Source: an uncultured Selenomonadaceae bacterium (GTDB taxonomy: Bacteria > Bacillota > Negativicutes > Selenomonadales > Selenomonadaceae). From it: 6,637 nucleotides of DNA. Location: positions 1 through 6,637 of the forward strand of contig CAJODU010000141.1 in NCBI GenBank assembly GCA_905233325.1, written 5' to 3'. The notes under the pieces were generated by a model. It was not told the DNA's origin and did not search any database. It was given only the letters and a program-made list of their open reading frames with translations. The translations under genes and the position numbers were made by a program. Positions 1 to 6,447 of the stretch are shown one piece after another. Position 1 is the stretch's first letter. Each line of letters opens with the position of its first letter.

Positions 1-243
1 CATGATCTCTTTGACTTTCATCTTGTCAAGCAGAGAGCGGATCTCGTAGCGTGAAAGGGTTGTTGCCGGTGAAGGTGCCACTCTCATAACATCGCGATCG
101 CTGAAATATCCGACAAGTTTTCCATTGTCAACTATTAACATTCTGTGAAAGTGATTTTTTTTCATCAATTTTGCCGCATCGCTTATTGATGTTTCTGACG
201 AGACAGTGACGGGATGCTTGGTCATTCTTTCTGCAACAAACAT
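1..243 (-). CDS. CBS-domain protein, N-terminal part (runs off the window)
   Basis: Reading the minus strand from an ATG at 243-241 gives 81 uninterrupted codons to the window edge; the rest of the gene lies outside. The protein begins MFVAERMTKHPVTVSSETSI and continues with a typical CBS module: a 'MT..PVTV' strand, a 'DAAKLM' helix, 'HRMLIVDNGKLVGYFSDRDV' positioned about residues 33-52. A linker rich in S/T follows, and 'VKEIM' at residues 77-81 is the usual opening of a second CBS repeat. Such paired CBS domains bind adenosyl nucleotides and act as cytoplasmic energy or ligand sensors; some relatives of this layout (AcuB-like) carry a C-terminal ACT domain, which cannot be seen here. The start is supported by an AGGGGG ribosome site at 251-256, seven bases upstream, and a consensus-like promoter at 275-303. 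The family call is confident; the specific role is unknown. Confidence 0.85.
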   Translation of the reverse strand, partial: MFVAERMTKHPVTVSSETSISDAAKLMKKNHFHRMLIVDNGKLVGYFSDRDVMRVAPSPATTLSRYEIRSLLDKMKVKEIM

Positions 244-274
244 ATTTATTCCCCCTGCAATATTAATTATCAAC

Positions 275-303
275 AGTATACACCACTCGAAGGAAAATCT
301 CAA
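275..303 (-). promoter_or_regulatory. Sigma-70/A promoter for the CBS-domain gene
   Basis: On the minus strand TTGAGA (303-298) is separated by exactly 17 bases from TATACT (280-275). Each hexamer matches consensus at five of six positions. The predicted start of transcription is near 268, leaving a short leader before the ribosome site at 256-251 and the ATG at 243. Seen by eye only; no start site is mapped. Confidence 0.65.
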
Positions 304-323
304 CAAAAAAATAGCCTCACAAA

Positions 324-353
324 TAAAAAAACTCTTTTCAATAATGAAAGAGT
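324..353 (-). terminator. Intrinsic terminator, distal of two after putP
   Basis: The minus strand carries a 7-bp perfect stem, ACTCTTT/AAAGAGT (plus-strand arms 331-337 and 347-353, extendable by one G-U pair), with a 7-base loop, immediately followed by a run of U residues (324-331). The U tract is only on the minus-strand side, so it stops transcription coming from putP. It also insulates the CBS gene promoter that follows. Confidence 0.7.
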
Positions 354-385
354 AAAGTATACACCGACGAATTTTGCCCTCAAAG

Positions 386-417
386 AAAAAACTCACCTTA
401 CAAAAAAGTTCGGTGAG
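386..417 (-). terminator. Intrinsic terminator, proximal, end of the purE-HAD-putP unit
   Basis: CTCACC (392-397) and GGTGAG (412-417) form a 6-bp stem with a 14-base loop. On the minus strand the stem is followed directly by six U residues (391-386). It lies 41 bases past the putP stop codon and is the first of two tandem terminators in the 215-base gene-free stretch 244-458, which holds nothing else convincing apart from the CBS promoter. Confidence 0.7.
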
Positions 418-458
418 AATTTGACAAAGGCTATGGACGAAGGCTTTAATTAATCTGA

Positions 459-1937
459 TTAAATATCGCTGCGATCAACTGCCTCGAAAGTATCAGTCAA
501 CTCTTTTGCAGGTTCCTTATCCATGAGACTGACAGCGTAGATTGCAATCAATGAAAGAATAAAACCGGGGACGATCTCATAGAGACCGAAGAGTTCAAGC
601 TGTTTCCAAATGATGACAGTCACGCCGCCGACGATAATGCCGGCAATGATGCCATTTCGGGTGGCACGTTTCCAGAACAAGCTCATCAAGATTGCAGGAC
701 CGAACGCTGCGCCGAATCCCGCCCAAGCATAGGCAACCATATCAAGTATGAAACTGTCAGGATTGAATGCAAGGAACACGGATATTGAGGCAATCACCAA
801 AACGGAAGCACGTGAAATCCAGACAAGTTCCTTCTGATCGGCATCTTTTCTCAGCACCATATGATAGAAATCATTGGCAAAGGCGGAGGCAGCAACCAGA
901 AGTTGTGATGAGGCCGTTGACATTATAGCCGCCAGCACTGCCGAAAGTACCAATCCGGCTATAACCGGCGGGAATAGCGAATTAGTCATCACCAGGAAGA
1001 CCGTTTCGGTATTTGTACCGTCCAGCGGTGTGGTGAGATATACTGCACCGACCATACCGACGGCAACTGCCGCGGCAAGCGATATAGTGACCCAAGTCAT
1101 GGCGATATGCGTGGCCTGGGGTATTTCTTTGCTGGAACTTATCGCCATAAACCTTACCAAGATGTGGGGCTGCCCGAAGTAGCCGAGACCCCAGGCAAGC
1201 AGTGAGATGATCTCAATAAAGGTTATCGTTGAGCCGTCGGGATTTATAAACGGGTGAAACATTGTCTCGTTATGGCTGCTGATAGCCGCAATCGTATCAC
1301 CGAAACCACCGAGCATCATTGCTGCACATATCGGCACAATCAGGATCGCAAAGAACATCATCACGCCTTGAATGAAGTCCGTCCTTGACACCGCGAGAAA
1401 GCCGCCAATCAACGTATAGAAGACGACGGAACCTGCACCGATGAAGATTGCAAGCTCGTAAGGCAGACCAAAGACCGTCTCAAAGAGTTTGCCTGCAGCA
1501 ACGAAACCCGACGAGGCATACAGAATGAAGAATATCAAAATAAATATTGCCGGCACTATCCTAAGAAGTCCGCTCTTGTCGTGATAGCGATTCTGCAAAA
1601 AGTCCGGCAGCGTCAAAGAATTGTTGGCGAGTTCGGTATACTTACGAAGACGCGACGCGACTAATTTCCAATTTGCGAGTGTGCCGAGACCGAGTCCCAC
1701 GGCAATCCAGCCGGCGTTGAGACCGGCAACATAGGCAAAACCCGGCAGCCCCATCAACATCCAGCCGCTCATATCCGACGCCTCAGCACTCAAAGATGTT
1801 ACCCAGGCACCAAGTTTGCGGTTGCCCAAAAAATAATCGCTCATATTCTTAGTACGGCGATAATAATAGACACCTATGCCCATCATCAAGCCAATGTAGA
1901 GTATGAACGTATTAATAATAACTAAATCATTTGTCAT
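459..1937 (-). CDS. putP: Sodium/proline symporter PutP
   Basis: A 492-residue protein of the sodium:solute symporter (SSS) family, normal in length, with the family's expected ~13 membrane helices. It imports L-proline with Na+ across the cytoplasmic membrane. The first sodium-site region reads AEASDMSGWMLMGLPG (about residues 51-66), with D55 and S57 at the same positions as in E. coli PutP. The second reads IMSTASSQLLVAASA (about 338-352), with S340 and T341 also aligned to the E. coli Na+ ligands. The loop GLGYFGQPHILVRFMA (about 250-265) is the proline-permease signature. The ATG at 1937 lacks a close Shine-Dalgarno: a GGGAG lies about 19 bases upstream, so translation may be weak or coupled to the HAD gene, which stops 39 bases upstream. 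Two terminators follow. The substrate is assigned by motif identity; proline versus a close analogue is not proven. Confidence 0.93.
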   Translation of the reverse strand: MTNDLVIINTFILYIGLMMGIGVYYYRRTKNMSDYFLGNRKLGAWVTSLSAEASDMSGWMLMGLPGFAYVAGLNAGWIAVGLGLGTLANWKLVASRLRKYTELANNSLTLPDFLQNRYHDKSGLLRIVPAIFILIFFILYASSGFVAAGKLFETVFGLPYELAIFIGAGSVVFYTLIGGFLAVSRTDFIQGVMMFFAILIVPICAAMMLGGFGDTIAAISSHNETMFHPFINPDGSTITFIEIISLLAWGLGYFGQPHILVRFMAISSSKEIPQATHIAMTWVTISLAAAVAVGMVGAVYLTTPLDGTNTETVFLVMTNSLFPPVIAGLVLSAVLAAIMSTASSQLLVAASAFANDFYHMVLRKDADQKELVWISRASVLVIASISVFLAFNPDSFILDMVAYAWAGFGAAFGPAILMSLFWKRATRNGIIAGIIVGGVTVIIWKQLELFGLYEIVPGFILSLIAIYAVSLMDKEPAKELTDTFEAVDRSDI

Positions 1938-1976
1938 AATCTGAATTTATTTACTGCTCCCTTCAATATATGTCAT

Positions 1977-3059
1977 TTATTTTTCACGTTTAACATTGTC
2001 GCCGTAGATGGTTTTAAATTCATCGTGCATGGAAATGGGATTCCAGCCGCGTTTGAGGGCTAAATCTCTATCTTTCTTGGCACGCTCAAGGTTGCCGAGC
2101 TCACGTTCAACATCGTCGCAAATTACAAAAAATGCTTCGGTGTGATATTTGCTGTTCTGCAGGGTGTATTCCAACATACCGCTGTCGCCGGTGGAATTAC
2201 CAAAGGCAAGGACGGGGCTTTTGCCGATCTGATTGAGAATGGAGAAGATTTTTGCAGTCTTGCCATTTTCGATTAAAGTTTCACCGGAGATAACAATTTT
2301 TTCCTTGTGGCGATCGTAAAAATGCTCTCTCGCCGCCTCTTTGCCCATGCCGGTTGAGGTATAGACGAAATCAGAGGCGAGGATCCTGTCATAGTCAATG
2401 GGGAGAATATCTCCAACCAGCTCGCGGGTGGTATCGACGCCGCAAGCCGAATCAACATAAACGGTAAAACCGTTGTTGGCGAGATAGGAGTAAATCTCTA
2501 CCATAGGCAGATAAAAAGCCTCACCGCGCTTTAAATTCGTCAAGCCGGTTTCATTGGTGTCCATAAAATTTCTGACATAAGCCCTGTACTCTTCGGGTGT
2601 CATTCCCTCATAAGCCTTGGTAAGCCATTGATATAAGGTTTTATTCTCGGCAGGTGTCAGACCCGTCTTATTGTAGACCTTTGGCTTAATTTTTTTTGCG
2701 AAGTTGACAATCTTTTTCGGGGCTTGATAGTTTTCATCTTCAAGGACACGATAGAAGAACATTGTCTCTTGGAAGTACAAGGGCGCAGTCTCGCAGTAAA
2801 AAGTCCCGTCCATATCAGTAGTGACTATTCTGTCTTCGGGCGGAATATAGTTTTTACTGTTGGGATTTGTTGCCTCTTCGACAAATTTAATAATCTTTTG
2901 CTTGGTTGGCGAATTGTCATTCCAATATTTGAAGTCTGCTGCCGTTTTGACTTGAATAGCGGCAATTTCATCGCGGGTGGCTGCTTGAGTTTGTGCAGTA
3001 AAAGCCACACTGAAGGCAAACAGACCTGCCAAAATGCTTGAGATTAATTTTTTCTTCAC
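1977..3059 (-). CDS. Secreted HAD-superfamily phosphatase (phosphoserine-phosphatase-like)
   Basis: A 360-residue protein with a Sec signal peptide (MKKK, hydrophobic core to about residue 22, likely cleavage after TAQTQA near residue 26), so it should act outside the cytoplasmic membrane. All four HAD motifs are present: motif I DMDGT with nucleophile D82 and acid D84; motif II VYVDSACG with S204; motif III lysine K267 in ENGKTAK; motif IV GNSTGD with D292. A helical cap of roughly 115 residues lies between motifs I and II, as in C1-capped phosphatases. The fold implies hydrolysis of a phosphate monoester; the substrate cannot be read from the sequence. The start is GTG at 3059, chosen because an ideal AGGAGG (3072-3067) stands seven bases upstream and the signal peptide begins there. 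The gene lies 21 bases after purE and 39 before putP, so all three are probably cotranscribed. Confidence 0.88.
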   Translation of the reverse strand: MKKKLISSILAGLFAFSVAFTAQTQAATRDEIAAIQVKTAADFKYWNDNSPTKQKIIKFVEEATNPNSKNYIPPEDRIVTTDMDGTFYCETAPLYFQETMFFYRVLEDENYQAPKKIVNFAKKIKPKVYNKTGLTPAENKTLYQWLTKAYEGMTPEEYRAYVRNFMDTNETGLTNLKRGEAFYLPMVEIYSYLANNGFTVYVDSACGVDTTRELVGDILPIDYDRILASDFVYTSTGMGKEAAREHFYDRHKEKIVISGETLIENGKTAKIFSILNQIGKSPVLAFGNSTGDSGMLEYTLQNSKYHTEAFFVICDDVERELGNLERAKKDRDLALKRGWNPISMHDEFKTIYGDNVKREK

Positions 3060-3066
3060 AGAAGAC

Positions 3067-3072
3067 CCTCCT
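3067..3072 (-). promoter_or_regulatory. Strong ribosome-binding site deciding a GTG start
   Basis: A perfect AGGAGG sits seven bases before the GTG at 3059 of the HAD phosphatase gene. It supports that non-ATG start over any internal ATG, and it gives the gene independent translation within the operon. Confidence 0.8.
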
Positions 3073-3080
3073 GTATATTT

Positions 3081-3575
3081 TTAGATGTTATTTACCAGTT
3101 CTTTGAGATGTTCAGATTTTTTCTCAACGTCAGCCGCCATCTTCTCACGGTAGGCAGTCAGCTTTTTGTGAATATCTTCATCAGCAACGGCGAGAATTTG
3201 GACAGCAAAGAGCGCGGCATTTTTAGCACCGTTGACTGCCATAGTCGCAACAGGAACACCGGGCGGCATCTGGACAGTCGACATCAGCGAATCAAAACCC
3301 TTGAACGGCTCCGAACTGATAGGAACTCCGATAACAGGCACAGTGGTATAGCTTGCAACGACACCTGCAAGGTGTGCGGCACAGCCCGCCGCGGCGATGA
3401 ATACCTTAGTACCTGCCTCAACGGAAGTCAGGACATAGTCGCGAACTTTATTGGGCGTGCGGTGAGCTGAGGCTACGGTTATATCAAATTGAATATCGAA
3501 ACTGCGGAGAGTATCAACAGCCGACTTCATCACCGACCAGTCAGAATCACTACCCATTATTATAGCAACTTTCAT
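3081..3575 (-). CDS. purE: N5-carboxyaminoimidazole ribonucleotide mutase PurE (class I)
   Basis: A 164-residue protein, the usual PurE length. It converts N5-CAIR to CAIR in de novo purine synthesis, working with PurK, which is not in this window. The phosphate and substrate loops are clear: GSDSDW (residues 8-13), SAHRTP (36-41) with the catalytic histidine, AAGCAAHLAGVVAS (about 62-75), GFDSLMSTVQMPPGVPVAT (about 93-111) and the following VNGAKNAALFA. The ATG at 3575 is chosen because the family begins MKVAIIMGSDSD. An upstream in-frame TTG at 3614 would add 13 residues, but it falls inside the leader hairpin and has no ribosome site. The ATG itself also lacks a clear Shine-Dalgarno, which is unusual. 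It is the first gene of a minus-strand unit with the HAD phosphatase and putP; no other pur genes are adjacent. Confidence 0.95.
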   Translation of the reverse strand: MKVAIIMGSDSDWSVMKSAVDTLRSFDIQFDITVASAHRTPNKVRDYVLTSVEAGTKVFIAAAGCAAHLAGVVASYTTVPVIGVPISSEPFKGFDSLMSTVQMPPGVPVATMAVNGAKNAALFAVQILAVADEDIHKKLTAYREKMAADVEKKSEHLKELVNNI

Positions 3576-3592
3576 ATTAACACATATCATAT

Positions 3593-3636
3593 CAAAAAAA
3601 AGGAGAATATTCAAGGGCTTGTCTCAAATATTCTCC
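3593..3636 (-). terminator. Terminator-type hairpin in the purE leader (possible attenuator)
   Basis: A 10-bp perfect inverted repeat, GGAGAATATT (3602-3611) and AATATTCTCC (3627-3636), encloses a 15-base loop that can itself pair CAAG with CTTG. On the minus strand it is followed at once by eight U residues. It lies just upstream of the purE ATG and no minus-strand gene ends close upstream. It therefore looks like a premature terminator in the purE leader rather than the end of another transcript. No known riboswitch motif was recognised upstream. Confidence 0.65.
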
Positions 3637-3684
3637 GATTCAAAATTTTCTATTGACAATTATCGAATACAAATACAAAAATTG

Positions 3685-3713
3685 TAGACAAAGATAGTTT
3701 TATGTTGTAAAAT
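3685..3713 (+). promoter_or_regulatory. Plus-strand sigma-70/A promoter upstream of the MCP remnant and MsrA-like gene
   Basis: TAGACA (3685-3690) and TAAAAT (3708-3713) are separated by exactly 17 bases, each matching consensus at five of six positions. Transcription would begin near 3720, run through the chemoreceptor remnant as an untranslated leader and reach the MsrA-like gene at 3957. A perfect TTGACA also lies at 3653-3658, but its best -10 partner (TACAAA at 3674-3679) has only a 15-base spacer. Confidence 0.55.
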
Positions 3714-3935
3714 ATCAATCAATCAGTTAAGACGGTCTCCGACGGTGCAAAGCATATTGTTGAGGCAACTGACTCCATTGACAAGGCAAGCCGCGCGACT
3801 GACGAGAGGACACAGGCTATCTCCGGCGCAACGCAAACTCAATCCGCATCTAACGAAGAGATTGCCGCCGCCTCTCAAGCCCTTGCAAACCTTGCTATGG
3901 AAATGCAGACCGCTATCGGTCAATTTAAAATTTAA
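3711..3935 (+). pseudogene. C-terminal remnant of a methyl-accepting chemotaxis protein
   Basis: From 3711 a frame open to the TAA at 3933-3935 encodes about 74 residues: VKTVSDGAKHIVEATDSIDK at the start, then a stretch with TQSASNEEIAAASQALANLA, ending in MQTAIGQFKI. This is the C-terminal arm of the MCP signalling coiled coil: the 'A..EE...A..I..AS..LA..A..MQ..I..FKI' pattern matches the tail of the intact receptor at 4525-6324. The Cache, membrane, HAMP and CheA/CheW-contact tip regions are absent. A stop at 3708-3710 closes the frame upstream, no ATG, GTG or TTG precedes the homologous part, and no ribosome site is seen. The upstream DNA is AT-rich and unlike MCP sequence. It differs too much from the neighbouring receptor to be a fresh copy of it, so it is best read as the scar of a deletion in another MCP gene. 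Confidence 0.8.
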
Positions 3936-3956
3936 ATTATACTGTGAGGCAATGAT

Positions 3957-4454
3957 ATGTACACTAAGAAAATATATTTCAGCGGCGGTGATTTTCACGA
4001 ACTGCAAGAGGTTTTCAGTGATGTCCCAGGCGTTTTGAGCAGTGTGGCGGGCTATATTGAGACTTCGGACGGCACTAAAGAGAGCGGCATTGAAATTGAA
4101 TTTAATCCCAAAAAAATGGATCTGTCAATGTTGATGGATATTCTCTTTGCCGTTGTTGATCCTTATACTCAACAAGCCGGTGTCTATTACACCAGCGGCG
4201 AAGATGAACCGCAGATAGAGCTACACCTGAATTTTATTGCCAACCGCGGCAAGCAGCCCGCAGTCTCCTGCGTCGGTTTGACGATAAACGATCCAAACAG
4301 CAATCCGAAATTTGCCAGGAAGTGTTTAGCAAGGGCGGCTCGTCTGAAAAAATTCACCATTGCCGAAGAGGAGCATCAAAACTATCTTCGCAAACACCCT
4401 GAAGCTGTCACTGATATTGATCTCAAAAAGTTGAAAACGGCTCTCCGTTTCTAA
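3957..4454 (+). CDS. MsrA-fold protein lacking the catalytic cysteine
   Basis: A 165-residue protein, close to MsrA in length and layout. The opening KKIYFSGGDFHELQEVF aligns with MsrA 'ATFAGGCFWGVEE.F', followed by 'LPGV....GY' (here VPGVLSSVAGY, residues 23-33), the 'V.YDP' strand (IEIEFNP, 45-51), 'FF.I.DP' (LFAVVDP, 63-69) and the C-terminal 'AE..HQ.YL.K.P' motif (AEEEHQNYLRKHP, 136-148). In MsrA the cysteine of GGCFW attacks methionine-S-sulfoxide; here that position is D12 and the tryptophan is H14, so the normal reductase chemistry should not work. C105 and C123 exist but are not at the MsrA nucleophile position. The ATG has a GTGAGG ribosome site (3944-3949) seven bases upstream, and the frame is intact, which argues for a maintained function. 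It may bind rather than reduce oxidised methionine; that is inference. Homology is from visible motifs only. Confidence 0.72.
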   Translation: MYTKKIYFSGGDFHELQEVFSDVPGVLSSVAGYIETSDGTKESGIEIEFNPKKMDLSMLMDILFAVVDPYTQQAGVYYTSGEDEPQIELHLNFIANRGKQPAVSCVGLTINDPNSNPKFARKCLARAARLKKFTIAEEEHQNYLRKHPEAVTDIDLKKLKTALRF

Positions 4455-4469
4455 AGTGAAGATAAATCT

Positions 4470-4505
4470 AAAAGAGACACCCGCATAATGAGTGCCTCTT
4501 TTTTT
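4470..4505 (+). terminator. Terminator between convergent genes (MsrA-like and MCP)
   Basis: Arms AAAAGAGACAC (4470-4480) and GTGCCTCTTTT (4492-4502) pair with one A-C mismatch on the plus strand and run into seven U residues (4499-4505), ending the MsrA-like transcript. Read on the minus strand the mismatch becomes a G-U pair, giving a better stem but a shorter U tail. It can plausibly also serve the chemoreceptor gene that stops at 4525. Confidence 0.7.
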
Positions 4506-4524
4506 GATTACTCTATCAAAATTG

Positions 4525-6324
4525 TTAAATCTTGAACTTGGCAATAACTTCCTGCATTTGCTGTGCCTGCATTGCGAGGGAGCGGCTGGCGTCTGCAATC
4601 TCGTGCATTGTGGCTGTCTGCTCTTCGCTTGCAGCAGAGACAGTCTCGGACTCTTTCGCCACTTCGCGGCTCTTGGTGTTGATATGGTCGACAGATTGAG
4701 TAATTACATCAGTACTGCCGACGAGATCGGCAACAATGGCCTCCATACGTCCGGAACCTTCGGCAACATCAGTGACCATAGTGACAATCTCTTTGAATGT
4801 CCTGCCTGCACCATCGACGGAGTTGGCACCGCTCTGCACCTGCTTGACACTGTCCTGCATTGAGCGGACGGCATCTTGGGCTTTTTCTTGAATGGATCCA
4901 ATCAAGTTGGAAATCTCCTGGGCGGAGGTCTGAGATTGCTCGGCGAGCTTGCGGACTTCATCAGCAACAACGGCAAAGCCTCTGCCGTGTTCACCGGCAC
5001 GAGCTGCCTCAATGGCGGCGTTGAGGGCGAGGAGGTTGGTCTGGTCAGCTATAGCGGCAATGGCATCGACAATCTTGCCAATCTTGTCGGACTCTTCGCC
5101 AAGCTGTGCAATGACGGTAGAGGCGTCACTGACGGAACTCTCAATAATCTTCATCTGGTCGACAGCATCGGCCACGCTCTTGCCGCCCTGCTCTGCGGCG
5201 TTGTTCGTCTCTTGAATCTTACTGCTGGACGCGGACAGAGTGTCAGTGAAGGTATTCATATTCTTCATGAGCTGCTCGGATTGATGAGTGGCGTTTTCAA
5301 CCTCAGTGAACTGCTCAGTGGCAGCACCGGCAACTCTCACTATAGATTCAGCGACTTGATTGATTGCCAGTGAGGATTGATCTGCAGAGGCGGTGAGCTG
5401 CTCGGACGCCGCTGCGACCTGTTCCGCTGCCTCAACAACGCGAGATACCATGCTGTGAACATTCTTGCGGAGACTCAGCACAGCCTCACCCATCAAGCCA
5501 ATCTCATCACCGCGAGTGGTATCTACACGCTCAAGCCCTTTATCACGGAAGTCGCCTGTTGCAAGGACTTCGACAGTCTCCGTCAAATCTCTGATAGGTT
5601 GAATCATTCTCTTGGAAAGGACGAAAGAAGCAGCGATAAGAATCACCTCAAGCACAACCATAACGATAACCGACATCATAAAGTTGGAATGGAACTCATC
5701 ATCAGCCTTCTGTTGAACGGCGGCAACTTTTTCATCAATATAATCAATCCACACGCCTGTACCGACAATCCAGCGATAGGGAGCGAAGGAGGCGGTATAA
5801 TTTCTCTTTGGCAGAGGCTCGGTCTGATTAGGCTTGGCAAACATTAGATCAGTGTAGCCGCCGCCGGACTTTTGGCCGTTCTCGATCATCTCTTTGATGA
5901 ACTGCTTGCCGTGGGGGTCAGTAGCGTTTATGCGGCTCTTGCCTTCGACTTCAGCCCTGCCCAGAAGGACAACATTGACGCCTTCGTAGGTATCAATCCA
6001 GAAATAACCTGCACCGTTGTCATAGCGGAGGTTGCGGATCAGAGCGGCGGCCTCTGTCATCGCCTGTTCTTGAGTGAGTTGTCCTGCCTGTTGACGTTTG
6101 TAAACATTATCGATTACGCTGATTGCGGTCTCCGTTTCGATCTTCAATTCACGCTCAACATCTTCGACAAGTGTAGCCTTGTAGGTTGCGACTTGTTCTT
6201 CGGTGTTATCGAGCATACTCTTGAAAAAGATTCCGCCTATGCAGATCATAGTAACCAGTGAGGCACCTATCATCATGATCAAAAATTGTGTTCGCATTGA
6301 CGATTGCACTTGTAGCCCACCCAT
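4525..6324 (-). CDS. Methyl-accepting chemotaxis protein with periplasmic sCache sensor
   Basis: A 599-residue membrane chemoreceptor. The order is: first membrane helix (about 12-35), extracytoplasmic single-Cache domain (about 40-205; the strands AGYFWIDTYEG at 105-115 and YRWIVGTGVWIDYIDEKV at 183-200 are typical of sCache_2), second membrane helix (about 215-237), HAMP (about 238-292, with 'P' at the start and GDEIG near 272) and a cytoplasmic coiled-coil signalling domain to the end. The hairpin tip that contacts CheA/CheW reads NLLALNAAIEAARAGE (430-445). It should sense a small extracellular ligand, often an organic acid in this Cache class, and signal to the flagellar motor. There is no C-terminal NWETF-type tether. 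The ATG at 6324 is preferred: AGAGGAGA lies upstream, 11 bases from GGAG to the ATG. A TTG at 6408 would add 28 basic residues but has no ribosome site. The gene follows an IS end and is convergent with the MsrA-like gene. Confidence 0.93.
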   Translation of the reverse strand: MGGLQVQSSMRTQFLIMMIGASLVTMICIGGIFFKSMLDNTEEQVATYKATLVEDVERELKIETETAISVIDNVYKRQQAGQLTQEQAMTEAAALIRNLRYDNGAGYFWIDTYEGVNVVLLGRAEVEGKSRINATDPHGKQFIKEMIENGQKSGGGYTDLMFAKPNQTEPLPKRNYTASFAPYRWIVGTGVWIDYIDEKVAAVQQKADDEFHSNFMMSVIVMVVLEVILIAASFVLSKRMIQPIRDLTETVEVLATGDFRDKGLERVDTTRGDEIGLMGEAVLSLRKNVHSMVSRVVEAAEQVAAASEQLTASADQSSLAINQVAESIVRVAGAATEQFTEVENATHQSEQLMKNMNTFTDTLSASSSKIQETNNAAEQGGKSVADAVDQMKIIESSVSDASTVIAQLGEESDKIGKIVDAIAAIADQTNLLALNAAIEAARAGEHGRGFAVVADEVRKLAEQSQTSAQEISNLIGSIQEKAQDAVRSMQDSVKQVQSGANSVDGAGRTFKEIVTMVTDVAEGSGRMEAIVADLVGSTDVITQSVDHINTKSREVAKESETVSAASEEQTATMHEIADASRSLAMQAQQMQEVIAKFKI

Positions 6325-6343
6325 TGTAATTTCATCTCCTCTA

Positions 6344-6408
6344 GCTTTTTTTGTTGAGATGACCGCTTGTCTCTTGGGCTTTTTTTGAAACAGTGAGAAT
6401 CTCAACAA
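6344..6408 (-). repeat. Inverted repeat in the chemoreceptor leader
   Basis: TTGTTGAGAT (6351-6360) and ATCTCAACAA (6399-6408) are a perfect 10-bp inverted repeat with a 38-base gap. The 10-mer GCTTTTTTTG occurs twice, at 6344-6353 and 6378-6387. All of this lies between the likely promoter region and the ribosome site of the MCP gene, so it would fold in the mRNA leader. Function is unknown. Confidence 0.45.
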
Positions 6409-6447
6409 TATTACGATAATTTATATTTACTAATTCTACCATTGAAA

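Noticed and set aside
214..453. 79-codon open frame on the plus strand
   Set aside because: It overlaps the CBS gene start antisense and runs through two terminator hairpins and a promoter; its composition is that of AT-rich spacer and it has no domain I recognise.
3576..3614. Longer PurE starting at a TTG (13 extra residues)
   Set aside because: The extension lies in the leader hairpin and U tract, lacks a ribosome site and does not match the conserved PurE N-terminus.
3637..3720. Purine riboswitch upstream of purE
   Set aside because: The conserved loop and junction bases of the purine aptamer were looked for and not found in this AT-rich leader.
3711..3935. Recent duplication of the neighbouring MCP gene
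   Set aside because: The encoded tail shares only the family pattern with the intact receptor's C-terminus; most residues differ, so it derives from a different MCP.
3723..4038. Open frames on both strands overlapping the MCP remnant (94 and 97 codons)
   Set aside because: The frame ending at 3935 has clear MCP tail homology; the others are shadows of it or of the start of the MsrA-like gene.
4492..6388. Several plus-strand open frames antisense to the chemoreceptor
   Set aside because: They are mirror frames of the repetitive coiled-coil codons of the MCP gene, overlap one another in different frames and show no independent ribosome sites or known domains.
6325..6408. Longer chemoreceptor starting at a TTG (28 extra residues)
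   Set aside because: No ribosome site precedes the TTG, while the ATG at 6324 has AGAGGAGA upstream; a small chance remains because that spacing is slightly long.
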